NCBI GenBank assembly: GCA_020746835.1
Contig: JAGPNK010000010.1
Span: 992,001-1,056,000 of the forward strand
Direction: 5' to 3'
Source: Stachybotrys elegans
Lineage: Eukaryota > Ascomycota > Sordariomycetes > Hypocreales > Stachybotryaceae
DNA: 64,000 bases
Both the position numbers and the translations under genes were made by a program. Numbering within the stretch: position 1 is the first letter of the stretch; every line of letters starts with the position of its first letter. This document shows, piece after piece, positions 1 through 11,279 of the stretch. The notes beneath the pieces are model-generated. The model saw only the letters and a program-made list of their open reading frames with translations. It was not told where the DNA came from and did not search any database.

Positions 1-799
1 TCGCGCATGGCGAGCCATCGAGGGGACTCGGGGACGAGCATAATACCAATCGCAAGGGGGAGAGAGAAGGCAATGCTCAGGCCGATGACGACACGCCAAG
101 AGGCGCTCGTTTCTTGGATGTTGCGGATGCCGTAGTTGATGATGTTGGAAACAAGGATGCCGATGGTAATCATGAGCTGGTATGAGCCGACGACGCCACC
201 ACGGATCTCCTTAGGGGCGGACTCGGATTGGAACATGGGGACACCGACGGAAACGATGCCAAGGCCAAGACCGGCAACGAAGCGAGCCATGGTCATGTGA
301 ACCCAGCTGTTGTTTGCGGCGATCTGAATGATGTTGCCAACGACGAATGCCGCGACGCCGCATACGATGCTCTTTCGTCGACCGAACCAATCTGCCGTGC
401 TAAAAAAAAAATGGGTTAGATATTGGCAATTCTTTGCAACAAGAATTCTCTGGGGAGTCGACTCACTATGCGCCCATCAGGGCACCGATCAAGCAGCCGA
501 TGCTCATGAGGGAGACAAGAGTGGACTGGATGATAGGCACCCACTGGCGAGGGCCGCCGTCGGGGTCGTCATTCTGGGCGAAGCGGTTTCTGAAGTCGGT
601 AAAGAGGAGCAGACCAGAGATCTGGCCAGTGTCGTAGCCGAAGAGGAAGCCTCCAATGGACGTGGTAACGCCCAGTAGGAGAGCTTCGGCACCACAGTCG
701 GCGCCGTTAACCTTGAAGGACCTGTACGGGAAGTGATGTTAGTGGATGAAGAGACGGAGGTAGAAGGGATTGGCGAAGCTCTTACTTTCTGCCCAGCAT
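1..799 (-). CDS. MFS hexose transporter, 5' part (gene runs off the window)
   Basis: Major facilitator sugar transporter of the plasma membrane, proton-coupled monosaccharide uptake or sensing type. Three exons on the minus strand (799-786, 721-467, 399-1) are joined by introns 785-722 and 466-400, both GT..AG and phase-consistent; the 3' end lies outside the window. The protein starts MLGRKSFKV and shows the first-helix motif GGFLFGYDTGQISG, then the loop motif DWFGRRKS after TM2, then RFVAGLGLGI and a PESPRWL motif near the break, all hallmarks of the sugar porter family. The run APKEIRGGVVGSYQLMITIG is typical of fungal high-affinity glucose transporters and the RCO-3/HXT branch. Substrate and affinity cannot be read from this part. 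About 222 residues are visible, versus a usual length near 530. Confidence 0.9.
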
Positions 800-2785
800 G
801 GTTGGTGTTATAGTAGTCTGAGGGTAAGCAAGTAAGTGTGTTGACTTGGAAGACAAGACAATGAACAGTCCACGCCGAGCTATGGAACAGGCTGATCCAA
901 CATCTATATACCAACTCCAGAACCACAAAAAGGAAAGCTAAAAGCCCCCTTTCGGAGATGCCCATGGGGCAGGGAGGAAAAAAGCACACGAGGCCGATTC
1001 CTCGGGCAGTCTCCGCCAGCGAAACCGAGCTCATCGTCAGCAGGCCGCTTTTTTTTTTCTGCTCTGCCCACGCCCCTTGGCAATCGTCATGCAGGTGGAA
1101 ACCTACGGGTGCAAGCCAACAGAGGCGAGGAAGCGTGTACCAGAAGAAGCTTGGCCTGAGCGCCGCCGAAAGCACGCCCGAGGAGAGGGCTCCCGGCCCC
1201 GGCCAAGAAGGGCCGATGGGCGCTCCTGCGTGGACCCCCGGGCTCACGGGACTGGACGTGCACCAGGATTTGCCGACGCGCGATCTGGGTCAGGTAATTT
1301 GATGGGCAGTGCGAGAGAGCCCTGAGAAGGGGGCCGATGGGTTCGGCCATTTGCCAAGGAAACAGGTGAAGAGGATGGGGCTCGGCGGCACTGTGGCGCT
1401 TTTCTGGCTCCATGCAAAATGCAAAACAACGTCATGCTTTTCGTCCTTCTCCAGTTTCCTGTGCTTCCATCATGCTCTTCTCCTGGTTTGCTGGTTTGGG
1501 GATGTCGGGGAAATGGGGAAGTTCCCTCCACCCGCAGGTTGACAATGACGATGGATTGTGGGTTTGTCGTCCATGTTCCAGCTTCTCTTTCTTCCATTTT
1601 TTTCTTCTTTTTTTTTTTCGTCTCGGGCGTTTCCGGGATCATGGGACATTGTCCCCAAGACATGCCACTTAGGCCATCGATTCAACCGAGAACCAGACAA
1701 TAACAAAACTGGGGTCTCGGCCCTTCTCACGTGGTCGTATTGTTGTATGTTTTTTTCTTTGAAGCTCGTGCTGAACCTTCTTCACGTTGTTTCTATCTCG
1801 TGACGGTGCGCATGGCTAGGCCGGCGGCTTCACCCGTAGCTAGACCCCAAAGCTTATTGCAGGCCGTTCTTGGACGGGAGTAGCTCGCCTGCTTTCTCTG
1901 CTTGTGCTTTTTGCGTAGCTTGCAAGAGGACGAACTGTCACAGGTCGACGATCATTCCAAGGTCTGCGGCGGCGACTTTTCGCGGACAGGGATCCCCTGC
2001 CTCATGACTCGAGCGATGCCGTCATTCATAGGTTGTCCGTGAACTGGAATCATCCATATGTATTTGGCAGCCTTTGTCATCCGCTACAGTTTGTTAGCTC
2101 AAATTGTCATGAGAATCGCATAGTGGCAAGATCAAGAAGAGAAATTCCAGCCATTGATAAGAATTAAGGCAGTTCTTTATGGAAGAAGTTTACAGTAGAC
2201 AGAAAGAGCAACCGCAAAAGGGGAAAGCCCAGGACACACCGAGTCGGTCCACTCGCCCCGCAACTCCATCTCCATCTCCATCCTCCAATTTTCATTCTCT
2301 GAACATCATCATCAGTCCTTCCGTTCCCATCGCTCCTTTTCCCATCATCTGCTCTCCCCGCAACTGACCGTTATCTCTTGCGGCATCTCCTTGCTTGTGG
2401 AGAGACCAACCCAGTGGTACTCCTTGTCACGTGCTAGAAAGAAGTCTCAGGCTCTCAGCAACACCTATCTCACGTGATCAGTGGAAGGCTTCGACATCAC
2501 GGCAACATGGAGTCACAAAGGCAGGCCAAATCGGAAACTTCATGAGTGAAATTGTTATCAGGGACGGCGATATATTTTGCAGCTAATTCATACGCCCATC
2601 CATCCATTCTATCTTGATCTTGTAAACTTGCGCCTGGTGATCTTCCTTAAACTCCATGGAACCAACCGCACCGCGTTATTCACCTTCGGGTGACTCCATA
2701 TCCCAGAGCGCTTGATTGAGGAAATCACCCTTGTCTAAACAAACATTAGCATTTGGTCATTATCAGCCGCCGGGTTTCAACTGAC
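800..2785. other. Intergenic, promoter side of the transporter gene
   Basis: No gene supported. The stretch next to 800 should carry the transporter promoter and leader. It holds pyrimidine-rich tracts (around 1590-1620) and a CATCTC micro-repeat near 2270-2285. Short open frames here lack coding character. Confidence 0.5.
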
Positions 2786-3536
2786 CTAAAAGATTCCCCA
2801 GTCGTCATCAGATGCATCCTCGTCATCGATAGGTGCTCCCCAGTTATCAACAGGTGCTCCCCAGTCCGAGGACGATTCCTTAGGCTCTGAGCCATCTGAC
2901 CATGACCAGCTCTTGGCCTCTCCGGTAACGAAAGAACCAAATTTCATTGTATCAACTGGTTCTAAACTCTCCCTTGGCGCAATTGTCGAGCAAGGCGGAA
3001 CAGTGTTCCAACCAGTGAGACCCGGTGCCGGGTCCTTGACGCCCGAAGTGTTGTCAAAATCGTCCGCATACCAGGTGTCATTCCATTTGGCCTTTGTAAG
3101 GCTCTCCGTGGGAGGTGCTGTTTGGTGGTGCTTGGGCCACAGGCCGTCGGATTCGTCGGATTCGTCGAAATACGGGAGCTGCGCCCAATCACACAAGGCA
3201 CCGGACGCCATATCATCCGCCTAAACGAAACTATCAGCCAGCTGCACATCGCAAATGACATGAGAAACTTACCCAGGCTGCCGTATGCTTCTCACTACAC
3301 TCCTCTTTGTTCTGCGTGTCGTCCTTCAAATGAGCTTTGACGGTCCCCTCAGTAGCAAACCACCAATCCTCTGCGTCTTCGAGCTTGCGCCCGATAAGAC
3401 GGCAAACCGCGTCATACCAACCGAAGCAGTTTCGGCGTTTGGTATCTTTGTGCGAGTTGGGGCCGGGAAACTTCTTCTCAAAGTCCTCCCTCTCGCGCTG
3501 AAGCTTGTCGATAACTTGCTCCACGGAGGCTTCCAT
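2786..3536 (-). CDS. Hypothetical acidic Trp-rich protein
   Basis: Not recognised. Two exons (3536-3273 and 3220-2786) flank a clean 52-bp intron (3272-3221, GTAAGT..TTTAG, phase 0). The joined protein is about 232 residues. The first half is charged and helical-looking (VIDKLQREREDFEKKF) followed by a Cys/Trp patch (CFGWYDAVCRLIGRKL and EDWWFA). The C-terminus is strongly acidic with a repeated DWGAP/NWGAP motif and ends DDDWGIF. I chose the first ATG in frame (METMEASV region, at 3536). The frame stays open upstream for about 20 codons (LVDFYISFAPRKLE), so a further 5' exon ending at an acceptor near 3605 is possible and would move the start. No signal peptide or membrane segment is seen. 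The acidic tail could be a binding peptide; this is a guess. Confidence 0.6.
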
Positions 3537-4444
3537 GGTTTCCAGCTTCCTCGGAGCAAAAGAGATATAGAAGTCGACCAAGTTTGATGTGTTAGTAGCC
3601 TGTTACAGGCGGCCGAGATATGGAGTGATCTTGTACGGGGAGTGGAGGAACTTGGGTGTTGAAAGACCACACTGAGAAATGTTGAAGGAGAAGAAAATTT
3701 CGCGGCCCAGCAGGAAAGGGTGGAAGGAAGAAATCAGTGCTAAGAAAAAGAGCAGAGGAGAGATATCTCCTCCAAGGCTTACCCATAAAGGGTCGGGCTC
3801 AACTGTTGGCAGCTGGCAGGTCCATGCTACCTTTACCATCAAAAGAGAAAACGCTCGGAAATTTGTTTACAGGCCGTCATGAGAGCTCTATTTCAGGCAT
3901 TGCTCAGATAGCAGAATTCCAAATCACAAGGTCATGATTACTGCGTTCATCTTCTTGATTTCGCAAAGGCGTAGATTGTTGCTAGACTAGGGATCTTTAC
4001 CAGTTCAAGTGGTAGAGGAAGTAATTTCATACAGTCGAGCCTTTTCTAATAAGCGGGTACAAACCAATATCATGACGCCGACCATCAATAAAGTGTAACA
4101 GAAGCACAGTGCTGTGTATTATATGGTGAGGAAGCATACCAATATACTTCACGACCATATCTAACAGTACGGTCACACGATAGTGTCATGAACAAAAGCA
4201 CGTTCTGGATAGCCAACCCAGTGGTTTAAGATGGATGGATGGATGTACCAACTACTCGATTATTCTTGCTAAACATCAGGCTCCTAGGTCATAAAAAACA
4301 AAGGAAAGGAAATTATGCTTCTTGGTCCGACACAACTGCTCAGCTCAAGACCGTCGCCTTGAGGGTGGGCCTTGATAGGTACCCTACAGGGTAACCAGGA
4401 GTACAGGCCAAATTATCCCCTCATCCACATCCTCATCTCTTCCT
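3537..4444. other. Intergenic between orphan gene and PKS 3' end
   Basis: No gene supported. It holds the promoter or possible 5' exon of the minus-strand orphan gene and the 3' flank of the PKS. AT-rich 3'-UTR-like sequence lies at 4030-4330. Confidence 0.5.
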
Positions 4445-7400
4445 TCACGCCTCTGCAAACTTGGCTTTGAACCAGGGCACCAGGTGGTTCACCGTCGGAT
4501 GGTTCCATGTCAGCGTCGGCGGCACCTTGACCTTGAGCACCGCCTGAAGCTTCTGCCGCAGCGCCACCGTCATGACGCTATCTACGCCCAGGTCCGACAC
4601 GGGCATTCGCACGTCGATGTCGTCGATGTCGGCAATCAGCAGCACCGCCGCGATACACTCCCGGATCTTGACGTTGAGCCACTTCTCCAGCTCCTGCGGG
4701 TTCGTCGGCCGCGCCCCGGCGTCGCTGTCCTCGCTGCTGGGCTCTGCGCCCGCCGATCCCGCCCTGAGCTTCGTCACCGCCACGCCTTCGAGCAGAGGCA
4801 CGGCGACTGCGCTGCCTTCTTCCACCGGCAGGCATCGCGTCACCACCGCACCCTCCACGTCGTATTTGTCCAGGTGCATCCACGCCCGGAATGCCTCTTC
4901 GGACGAGATGTCGGTGATGCCCTTGCTCTGCAGCTCCACCGTCAGGAAATCCGTGCTCGTCGCCATGCCCAGCCCCCTCCACGCCGTAAACTGCAGGGCC
5001 ACCGTATTGTCCCCGCAAGCCCGGCGGTGGACCGCCAGCCCGTCCAGGAACGCGTTGCCCGAGCCGTAAGACGCCTGGCCCGCCGTGCCAACGAGCTGTC
5101 CGATACTCGAGTACAGCACCATAAAGTCAATCGAGCACGGGGGGAACGCCTCGTGCAGAGCTAGCGCGCCACTGACCTTGGGCGCCAGCACGTAAGCAAA
5201 CGACTTGCGTGTCGTTTCGAGCAGCAGCGAGTCCTCCAAAACACCAGCACCGTGGATCACACCAAGGACCGGAGGCACGCCTAGAGCATCGATGGCGTCC
5301 AAGAGACGCTGCACGGCGCCCTCCGCCGAAATGTCGAGGGCGATTCCGTAGATGGAGGCGCCTAGGCCCTCGAGCTCGCGGATCCGCTTCACGGCTCGTC
5401 CAAACTTGGCGTCGCTCTGTGCCAGGGCTGGCCATTGTTTCCTAGGCGGGAGCCCGCGGCGGGACACTACAATGATGCGGCGCGCGCCCTTCTCGACAAG
5501 GAAACTGAGCGTTTCCAGACCCAGGTCGCCCAGACCTCCGGTCATCAAGTATGTGCCCTCGGGCTTCGGAAGCAGCGTCTTGTTGGATCCCGGCTTATGG
5601 CGCTGGTCAAGAGAAAGAGGCCGCATAATGGGTCGTCGGGGCTCGCCGTTCACCACTCGCATCACGTCCAGCCCTGGGACTGAGGTGATGGCCTGGAACG
5701 GGAATATTCCAGGAGTCTCCGTATCGATCAGGCCGCCCCAAACATCTGGGTGCTCTGCAGCAATGATGCGACCCAGTCCGTACAGCGCGCCTTGGGCCAG
5801 TCCTGTTGCCGAGTCTCCCAGATACACGCCGTCCGTCACTACAAACAACTTGCATGTTCCCGCAAGCCCCTTGGTTTCGATAACCTTGACCAGACTGGCT
5901 ACCTCCCAAATAAACTCTTCCGTAGAGGCGGAAACGTCCTTGAGCGATACAACTGTGCCTGGCAGGTAGACGACTGTGCTGCCCTTCTTGCTGATGACCT
6001 CTTGCAATTCGGGCCTTTCCAGCTCGGTGTGGCTGCGTGCGCAGATGACCTTGTTGGCCTTGGACGCAAGCTGCCTCTTATGTATCTGGAGGAGGGTCTC
6101 ATCGGCCGACATCAGCACAACATTGTCCAGCGCCCGTGGCTTCTCTGATAGCTTAGGGGGGATCCAGTCGATACGGTGTACCAGACTCTCCACACTGCCA
6201 CTGACACCCGATGCGCCCTCGACTTCGGAGAAGCGCATAGACTGGAACTTGGCCAGCGGCTTGCCTTGTTCGGAAAGAACAGTAACGTGTGCCGCAGGGC
6301 TCTTCGCATCCGCGGCCTCCTCAACGTAGAGATATCCGATCTTGGGCAGCGGCTCGTCTGAGTACAGCGAGACGCGGTCAATCTGTGAGACAATACGAAG
6401 CTTGGGGTCGTTGAAGAAGATGGTCGATCCAACCGACGTCGCAGCATCCAGCATTGGTGCCCATGATCGATCATCCCAACTAAGCTTCTCGACGCTGGGG
6501 TCCATGTCCACCTTGGCAATCATCTCCTTCTCGTTTCCATAATGCTCGACCACCTGCCATGGGAAGGCGATTCCAGCCACTCCAATCTTGGTCAGGTAGT
6601 CTACCGAGAAGCTGTTGGGAAGCAGGGTCCCGATGCGTGCTTTGATGACGTCCACGTTCAGGCTCTTGTCGCTGATTTGCGTATCCTTCTCCTCGAGCTT
6701 GCCCCATCGGCACGAGCTGTGCGATACCCAGCTGCCATGCTCCTCCTCTCCGGCTGCCGTGTCGGCGGCAGATGCCACCGTGAGGCCATCTCCTTGCAAG
6801 ATGATTTGCACCTTGCGAGTCTCATCGCTCATCGACACAGGCACTCGCAGCTGTATGTCAGATAGCACGCGCCCGCCCGTGGCATGGTGGAAGGTGTTGA
6901 TGTACACAGCGGCTGGGATAATCTCCGTGCCGTCGAGAGGATGCGTGCCGGGGAACGGCTTCGTCTTGTCATCCAACTTTGTGGTGTACAAGACGGTACC
7001 CGTTCCTCCGACCGGAATACGTTGGCCCAAAAGGGTGTGCTTATCGACATCGTGCGTTGCGCCGTCGCCTAGAGGTCCCGTCTCGACCTGCCTGTAGTAC
7101 GGGCGGTGTACCCACGGCGTGCCGGGGACAGACGGACACCACAATCGCTTGTGGCCGAAAAGAGCCTCCATGTCAATCTGTGCTCCCCTGGTGTAGAGCT
7201 TGCCGATGGCGTACTGGAGACTGCCCATGGCCGGGGCATCACGCTTCATGGTGGAAATGGTGGCAAAGTCCTCATCATCGATACCAAGCTCCACCAGCGT
7301 CTCATTGACAGAATGCAGCACAATAGGATGTGAGGAGATTTCTACGAAAATGCGGTGGCCGTCCTCAGCCGCGGCCGTGACGGCGGACTTCAATAGCACC

Positions 7401-9874
7401 GGCTTGATCATGTTATTGACCCAGTACTCAATGTCACGCAGCGAGGTGCTGCGCGGGTCAACCTGGGACGACGAGTAGATTGGGATTCTTGCCGGCCGCG
7501 GGCTGATGGAGTTGAACAATGCATTCCGCAGGGGAGCAGCCAGCTGGTCCAGCATAGGGCTGTGGAAGGCGACATCAGTCTTGACGCGGAAGGTCTTGAC
7601 GCCGCGCGACTTGAGCTGGGTGACGTACTCGTCGACGACCTTGGCCTCGCCGCTTATGACACAGCTCGAGGGAGATGAGTCGATGGCAGCAACCAAGTCT
7701 TTTCGGCTACCCAACTCCTGCGTCATCTGGACAAACGGCAGGTTTACCAGGGCCATACCGCCCGGCGTAGCATCTCGAACCTGGGCATACAGCAAGGCGC
7801 GCCGAGAGACAATCAGGGCACCCTCCTTGGGAGTGAGGCAACCAGCGACAACGGAGGCGGCAATCTCGCCCACCGAGTGACCGATGATGGCCTGCGGGAC
7901 GATGCCGCGCGCTTGGAGCACATTGCTCAGACCAATCTGGATGACATAGGTTACTATCTGCACATGCTCCGAAGCCTCAAATGTCCCATTGCGGAAGGCA
8001 TCAGCAACGGAGAAACCAGTCTCTTTGTTGATGAGGTCATCAAGTTCAGAGACGGTCTCGAGGAAGATAGGGTTGCCCATGAGCTCCTTGCCCATTCCGG
8101 CCCATTGGGCCCCATGACCAGAGAATACCCACACGGAGGATGCCATGGCCCCCAAGGCTCTACCCTGCGAGACAGCGGGGGAGTCGACGGGGCTGCCCGA
8201 GGCTAGGCTCCGTAGTGCCTCGATGGCATCGCAACGCCCGTCGGCAGCTATGGCAACACGGTAGTCGTGGTGCGCCCGGCGCTGGGCCAGTGTGTTGGCA
8301 ACTGAGCGCAGATCCGCATCCTTGCCCGCGCCCTCGAGCCACCCCGCCAGCGCACGTGCCTGGAGAGGGAGCCGCTTCTCCTGCGAGGCTGACAAGGTCA
8401 AGATAACGGGTTCCGCGGTGTCGGAGCGCGCGGTTTCAGGGTGGCTCCTTGCAAACTCTTCCACAATGGCATGCGAGACTGTGCCGCCATAGCCATACGA
8501 GCACACGGCTGCCCGCCGAGGCCCATTAGGATTGGTCCATTTCGTCGTTTCTCGTACGACATGCAGTCCTGTGTTTGGCCAGTCGACACGGGTGTTGAGC
8601 TTGTTTAATCGCGCTTGCGGAGCCAGCTCACCCTTCTTAACGGAGAGGACGGCCTTGATGAGGCCGATGGCCCCGGCGGCGGCCTCCAGGTGGCCGACGT
8701 TAGGCTTGATTGAGCCTACGTATACAGGGGTATCAGGATTTCTGCCGGCGCCAGAGCCGTAGACTGCAGAAATGGCCGATATCTCTGTCGGGTCGCCCAG
8801 CGGAGTGGACGTTGCATGTGCCTCGACGTAGCCCACCGACAGGGGGTCGATTCCCGAGCGAGATAGCGCCCAGTGACCCACGAGTTCTTGGGCCTTTGCA
8901 TTAGGTGCCATGATGCCGTTGGTCTTGCCATCCTGGGCGATGGCGCTGCCCTTGAGCGTTGCCAGGATGTTGTCACCATCCCGGATGGCGCTCGAGAGCC
9001 GTTTGAGGACGAGAACCGCACCGCCCTCTCCTCGCGCGTAGCCATTGGCTGCGTCGTCAAATGAGCGGCAAATGCCCTCGGGCGTCAGAGCGCCGGCCTT
9101 TCCCAGCATTCTGGTGAGGGCGGGGGCCAGCAGGACATGCACGCCGCCGACAATGGCCACTTCGGATTCCCTGTTCAGGATGGCCTGTCGTCCCATGTGA
9201 ACGGCGACCAGTGAGGAAGCGCAGGCGGCGTCAACGGCACTGCTCGGACCCATCAGGTCCAAGTGGTAGGAGATGCGGTTAGGCACGCCGTGGGGAGCAG
9301 TGCCAATGCCCATCCACGCCTCAATATTTGGCAAGTCCTCGAGAAGAAGACGAGAGTAGTCGTCTGTGTCCATGCCCATGTACACAGCGGTATCAGAGCC
9401 GGCCAGGCTCTTGGGGTCGATTCCGGCGTTCTCCAACGCCTCCCAGCTCAGCTCCAGGCCGAGCCTCTGGTGAGGGTCCATCTGCTCGGCCTCCTTGGGG
9501 GAGATTCCGAAGAAGGACGCATCAAAGTTCTCGAGGTCCTCGATGAAGTAGCCCTTGGAGATGGTCTTCTCAATCTCCTTGGCATTGCGAGCATCTCGTC
9601 TCAGCCAAGGCTCCCATCGCCATGCCGGAACCTCGCCGGCAGCATCCTTCTTTTCCAGCAGGAACTGCCACAGCTGCTCGGCGGAGGTGTTGCCGCCGGC
9701 GGTACGGCATGCCACGCCGACTATGGCGACATCTTCGGCTGGGGGCTGGAAGGATCGGTCGTCGTCAGCAAAGCTGCCGGTAAAGCTAGTGAGCTTCGGA
9801 GAGCTGCTCTCGAGGGTGGATTGTTCAGCGTGCAGTGAAACCGCGGGAGACAACAAGCTTGCCGCGTTGGCCAT
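4445..9874 (-). CDS. Iterative partially reducing type I PKS, 6-methylsalicylic acid synthase type
   Basis: Intronless gene of about 1809 residues, close to the roughly 1770-1800 usual for 6-methylsalicylic acid synthases, which condense one acetyl and three malonyl units with one ketoreduction. Domain order is KS-AT-TH/DH-KR-ACP. KS: DAACASS with Cys about 218, EAHATST His about 353, NVGHLEA His about 395. AT: GHSVGE Ser about 667 and VAFHSP His about 771, the malonyl-specific signature. Thioester-hydrolase/dehydratase-like domain: HPLDGTEIIP with His about 978 and a partner Asp near 1143. KR: TGGLGDLG NADPH loop at about 1445 and catalytic Tyr about 1603 in ASYGSGNAF. ACP: LGVDS, Ser about 1766. 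There is no ER, methyltransferase or terminal thioesterase, as usual for this class. The start at 9874 (MANAAS) gives the family length; an in-frame ATG at 9970 would add 32 residues. A mellein-type or other aromatic tetraketide/pentaketide product is the main alternative. No decarboxylase or P450 lies next to it. Confidence 0.9.
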   Translation of the reverse strand: MANAASLLSPAVSLHAEQSTLESSSPKLTSFTGSFADDDRSFQPPAEDVAIVGVACRTAGGNTSAEQLWQFLLEKKDAAGEVPAWRWEPWLRRDARNAKEIEKTISKGYFIEDLENFDASFFGISPKEAEQMDPHQRLGLELSWEALENAGIDPKSLAGSDTAVYMGMDTDDYSRLLLEDLPNIEAWMGIGTAPHGVPNRISYHLDLMGPSSAVDAACASSLVAVHMGRQAILNRESEVAIVGGVHVLLAPALTRMLGKAGALTPEGICRSFDDAANGYARGEGGAVLVLKRLSSAIRDGDNILATLKGSAIAQDGKTNGIMAPNAKAQELVGHWALSRSGIDPLSVGYVEAHATSTPLGDPTEISAISAVYGSGAGRNPDTPVYVGSIKPNVGHLEAAAGAIGLIKAVLSVKKGELAPQARLNKLNTRVDWPNTGLHVVRETTKWTNPNGPRRAAVCSYGYGGTVSHAIVEEFARSHPETARSDTAEPVILTLSASQEKRLPLQARALAGWLEGAGKDADLRSVANTLAQRRAHHDYRVAIAADGRCDAIEALRSLASGSPVDSPAVSQGRALGAMASSVWVFSGHGAQWAGMGKELMGNPIFLETVSELDDLINKETGFSVADAFRNGTFEASEHVQIVTYVIQIGLSNVLQARGIVPQAIIGHSVGEIAASVVAGCLTPKEGALIVSRRALLYAQVRDATPGGMALVNLPFVQMTQELGSRKDLVAAIDSSPSSCVISGEAKVVDEYVTQLKSRGVKTFRVKTDVAFHSPMLDQLAAPLRNALFNSISPRPARIPIYSSSQVDPRSTSLRDIEYWVNNMIKPVLLKSAVTAAAEDGHRIFVEISSHPIVLHSVNETLVELGIDDEDFATISTMKRDAPAMGSLQYAIGKLYTRGAQIDMEALFGHKRLWCPSVPGTPWVHRPYYRQVETGPLGDGATHDVDKHTLLGQRIPVGGTGTVLYTTKLDDKTKPFPGTHPLDGTEIIPAAVYINTFHHATGGRVLSDIQLRVPVSMSDETRKVQIILQGDGLTVASAADTAAGEEEHGSWVSHSSCRWGKLEEKDTQISDKSLNVDVIKARIGTLLPNSFSVDYLTKIGVAGIAFPWQVVEHYGNEKEMIAKVDMDPSVEKLSWDDRSWAPMLDAATSVGSTIFFNDPKLRIVSQIDRVSLYSDEPLPKIGYLYVEEAADAKSPAAHVTVLSEQGKPLAKFQSMRFSEVEGASGVSGSVESLVHRIDWIPPKLSEKPRALDNVVLMSADETLLQIHKRQLASKANKVICARSHTELERPELQEVISKKGSTVVYLPGTVVSLKDVSASTEEFIWEVASLVKVIETKGLAGTCKLFVVTDGVYLGDSATGLAQGALYGLGRIIAAEHPDVWGGLIDTETPGIFPFQAITSVPGLDVMRVVNGEPRRPIMRPLSLDQRHKPGSNKTLLPKPEGTYLMTGGLGDLGLETLSFLVEKGARRIIVVSRRGLPPRKQWPALAQSDAKFGRAVKRIRELEGLGASIYGIALDISAEGAVQRLLDAIDALGVPPVLGVIHGAGVLEDSLLLETTRKSFAYVLAPKVSGALALHEAFPPCSIDFMVLYSSIGQLVGTAGQASYGSGNAFLDGLAVHRRACGDNTVALQFTAWRGLGMATSTDFLTVELQSKGITDISSEEAFRAWMHLDKYDVEGAVVTRCLPVEEGSAVAVPLLEGVAVTKLRAGSAGAEPSSEDSDAGARPTNPQELEKWLNVKIRECIAAVLLIADIDDIDVRMPVSDLGVDSVMTVALRQKLQAVLKVKVPPTLTWNHPTVNHLVPWFKAKFAEA

Positions 9875-11279
9875 ATTGGAGGTGTCCGTGCTAACGAAGA
9901 TCAACGTCTGTTCGCCGCAGGGGGGGTTTGATACATAGAGAGAGGAACCGTTTTTCGTGGGAGGGTGCATGGGTCTTAATATGGCTGACCAGATCACAGA
10001 ATATCTCGACCTCAACGACGTCCTTCTACAAAGAGGACCAAGGGCCGAGTGTCCAGATTCCGAAACAGTCTCGACGCCCGTTGCCGCTCCCCTTTGCCTT
10101 GCTACTAACTCCGCCTTACGTGCAGCAAAGGATTCTAGCCATTCTCTAGTCGGACATGTTACTATGTAGGTGCGACGACCAACTGCAGATTATCCCCATG
10201 CATCCTTGCTACTTAGTGAACCCACCGTGTATAGGATGATCGAATCGAGGCGCGGCCAGCGCGGGAATTCGCGCTCTTGGGGTTCCCTTGGTCGAACAAG
10301 ACGAGGGTCCTTTGGTCAAGGACCAGGAGGAAGGGCAAGAAACAGCCGACCCCATGTTGAGCCTCTGTCTCTTTTCCCGGTTCCTCCGTACCATGATGGC
10401 ATGCCCATTCGCTTCCTTCTTGCCGCCAACCTATAGTACGCGCGCGCCTTTATCAGCTAATACTACATATGACATGCACCAGGGGCGTCGAGCTGCCTCA
10501 ATTCGACCCTCGTGCCGTCCCGGACCATTGGATCCACCGTCATGCACAAGCCACATGTCGTTGAACGAATTTGGCTCACTTGACTCGCTTAAGGAATGCG
10601 GGACGCAACGTAGTAGGCCCCAACCCGCACTGGAGTTGGGATGTCCGTCAGAACGGGTCGACTCTTCTTCTTCTCACTGCCAAATCCAGGGTTCATAGGT
10701 GGCGCCGTTCTAACGTTGTGCGGAGCAACGTGACACGTAAGAAGCAGCGCCACAAGTCGGCATGGATAAGCATGTTGAAGGTGGGCGGAGAGAATGGATC
10801 CGCTAGGGCTTCTCAAGACGCGCCACTTCCATCCATTGTTGGAACATGAGAGTTAACCACGGTGTATTCCGCCAATCCAATCCCTACCGGGGTCGGGACC
10901 AGGCCTGCCGATAGTTTCGAGAGAACAACTTCAATCAAGGTCCCGCTATCTGGGCTTGCTAGGCTTGGCTAGGCTCCTGCATGGCCCCCCTTCCTCCCTT
11001 GATTCCAAGGCTCCCATGCCCAGGGTGGCCAGTGGTCGACGGCGGCATACATGAAGCAACCGCTAGACGAGTTTGATCCTAGACTTGTTGGAACTTGGCG
11101 CCACTTGAGCAAAGCCCCGGCGGCAAGCCTCGATTTCCGGCCTAAGAGATGGACGGTCCAGGTCGCTAATCAGAGCTGGTGTTTGAGTATGCGGCGACTC
11201 TTGATCCAAAGTGTGAAGGTGGGAAAAAAAGGTGTAACTTTTGGGCTTCTAGTACAGCATGGTATAATATAATCAACAA
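9875..11279. other. Intergenic upstream of the PKS
   Basis: About 1.4 kb with no supported gene. It should hold the PKS promoter (minus strand) and the 3' flank of the propeller gene. A short AT-rich CTTAATAT lies about 100 bp upstream of the chosen PKS start; I would not call it a TATA box with confidence. Confidence 0.45.
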
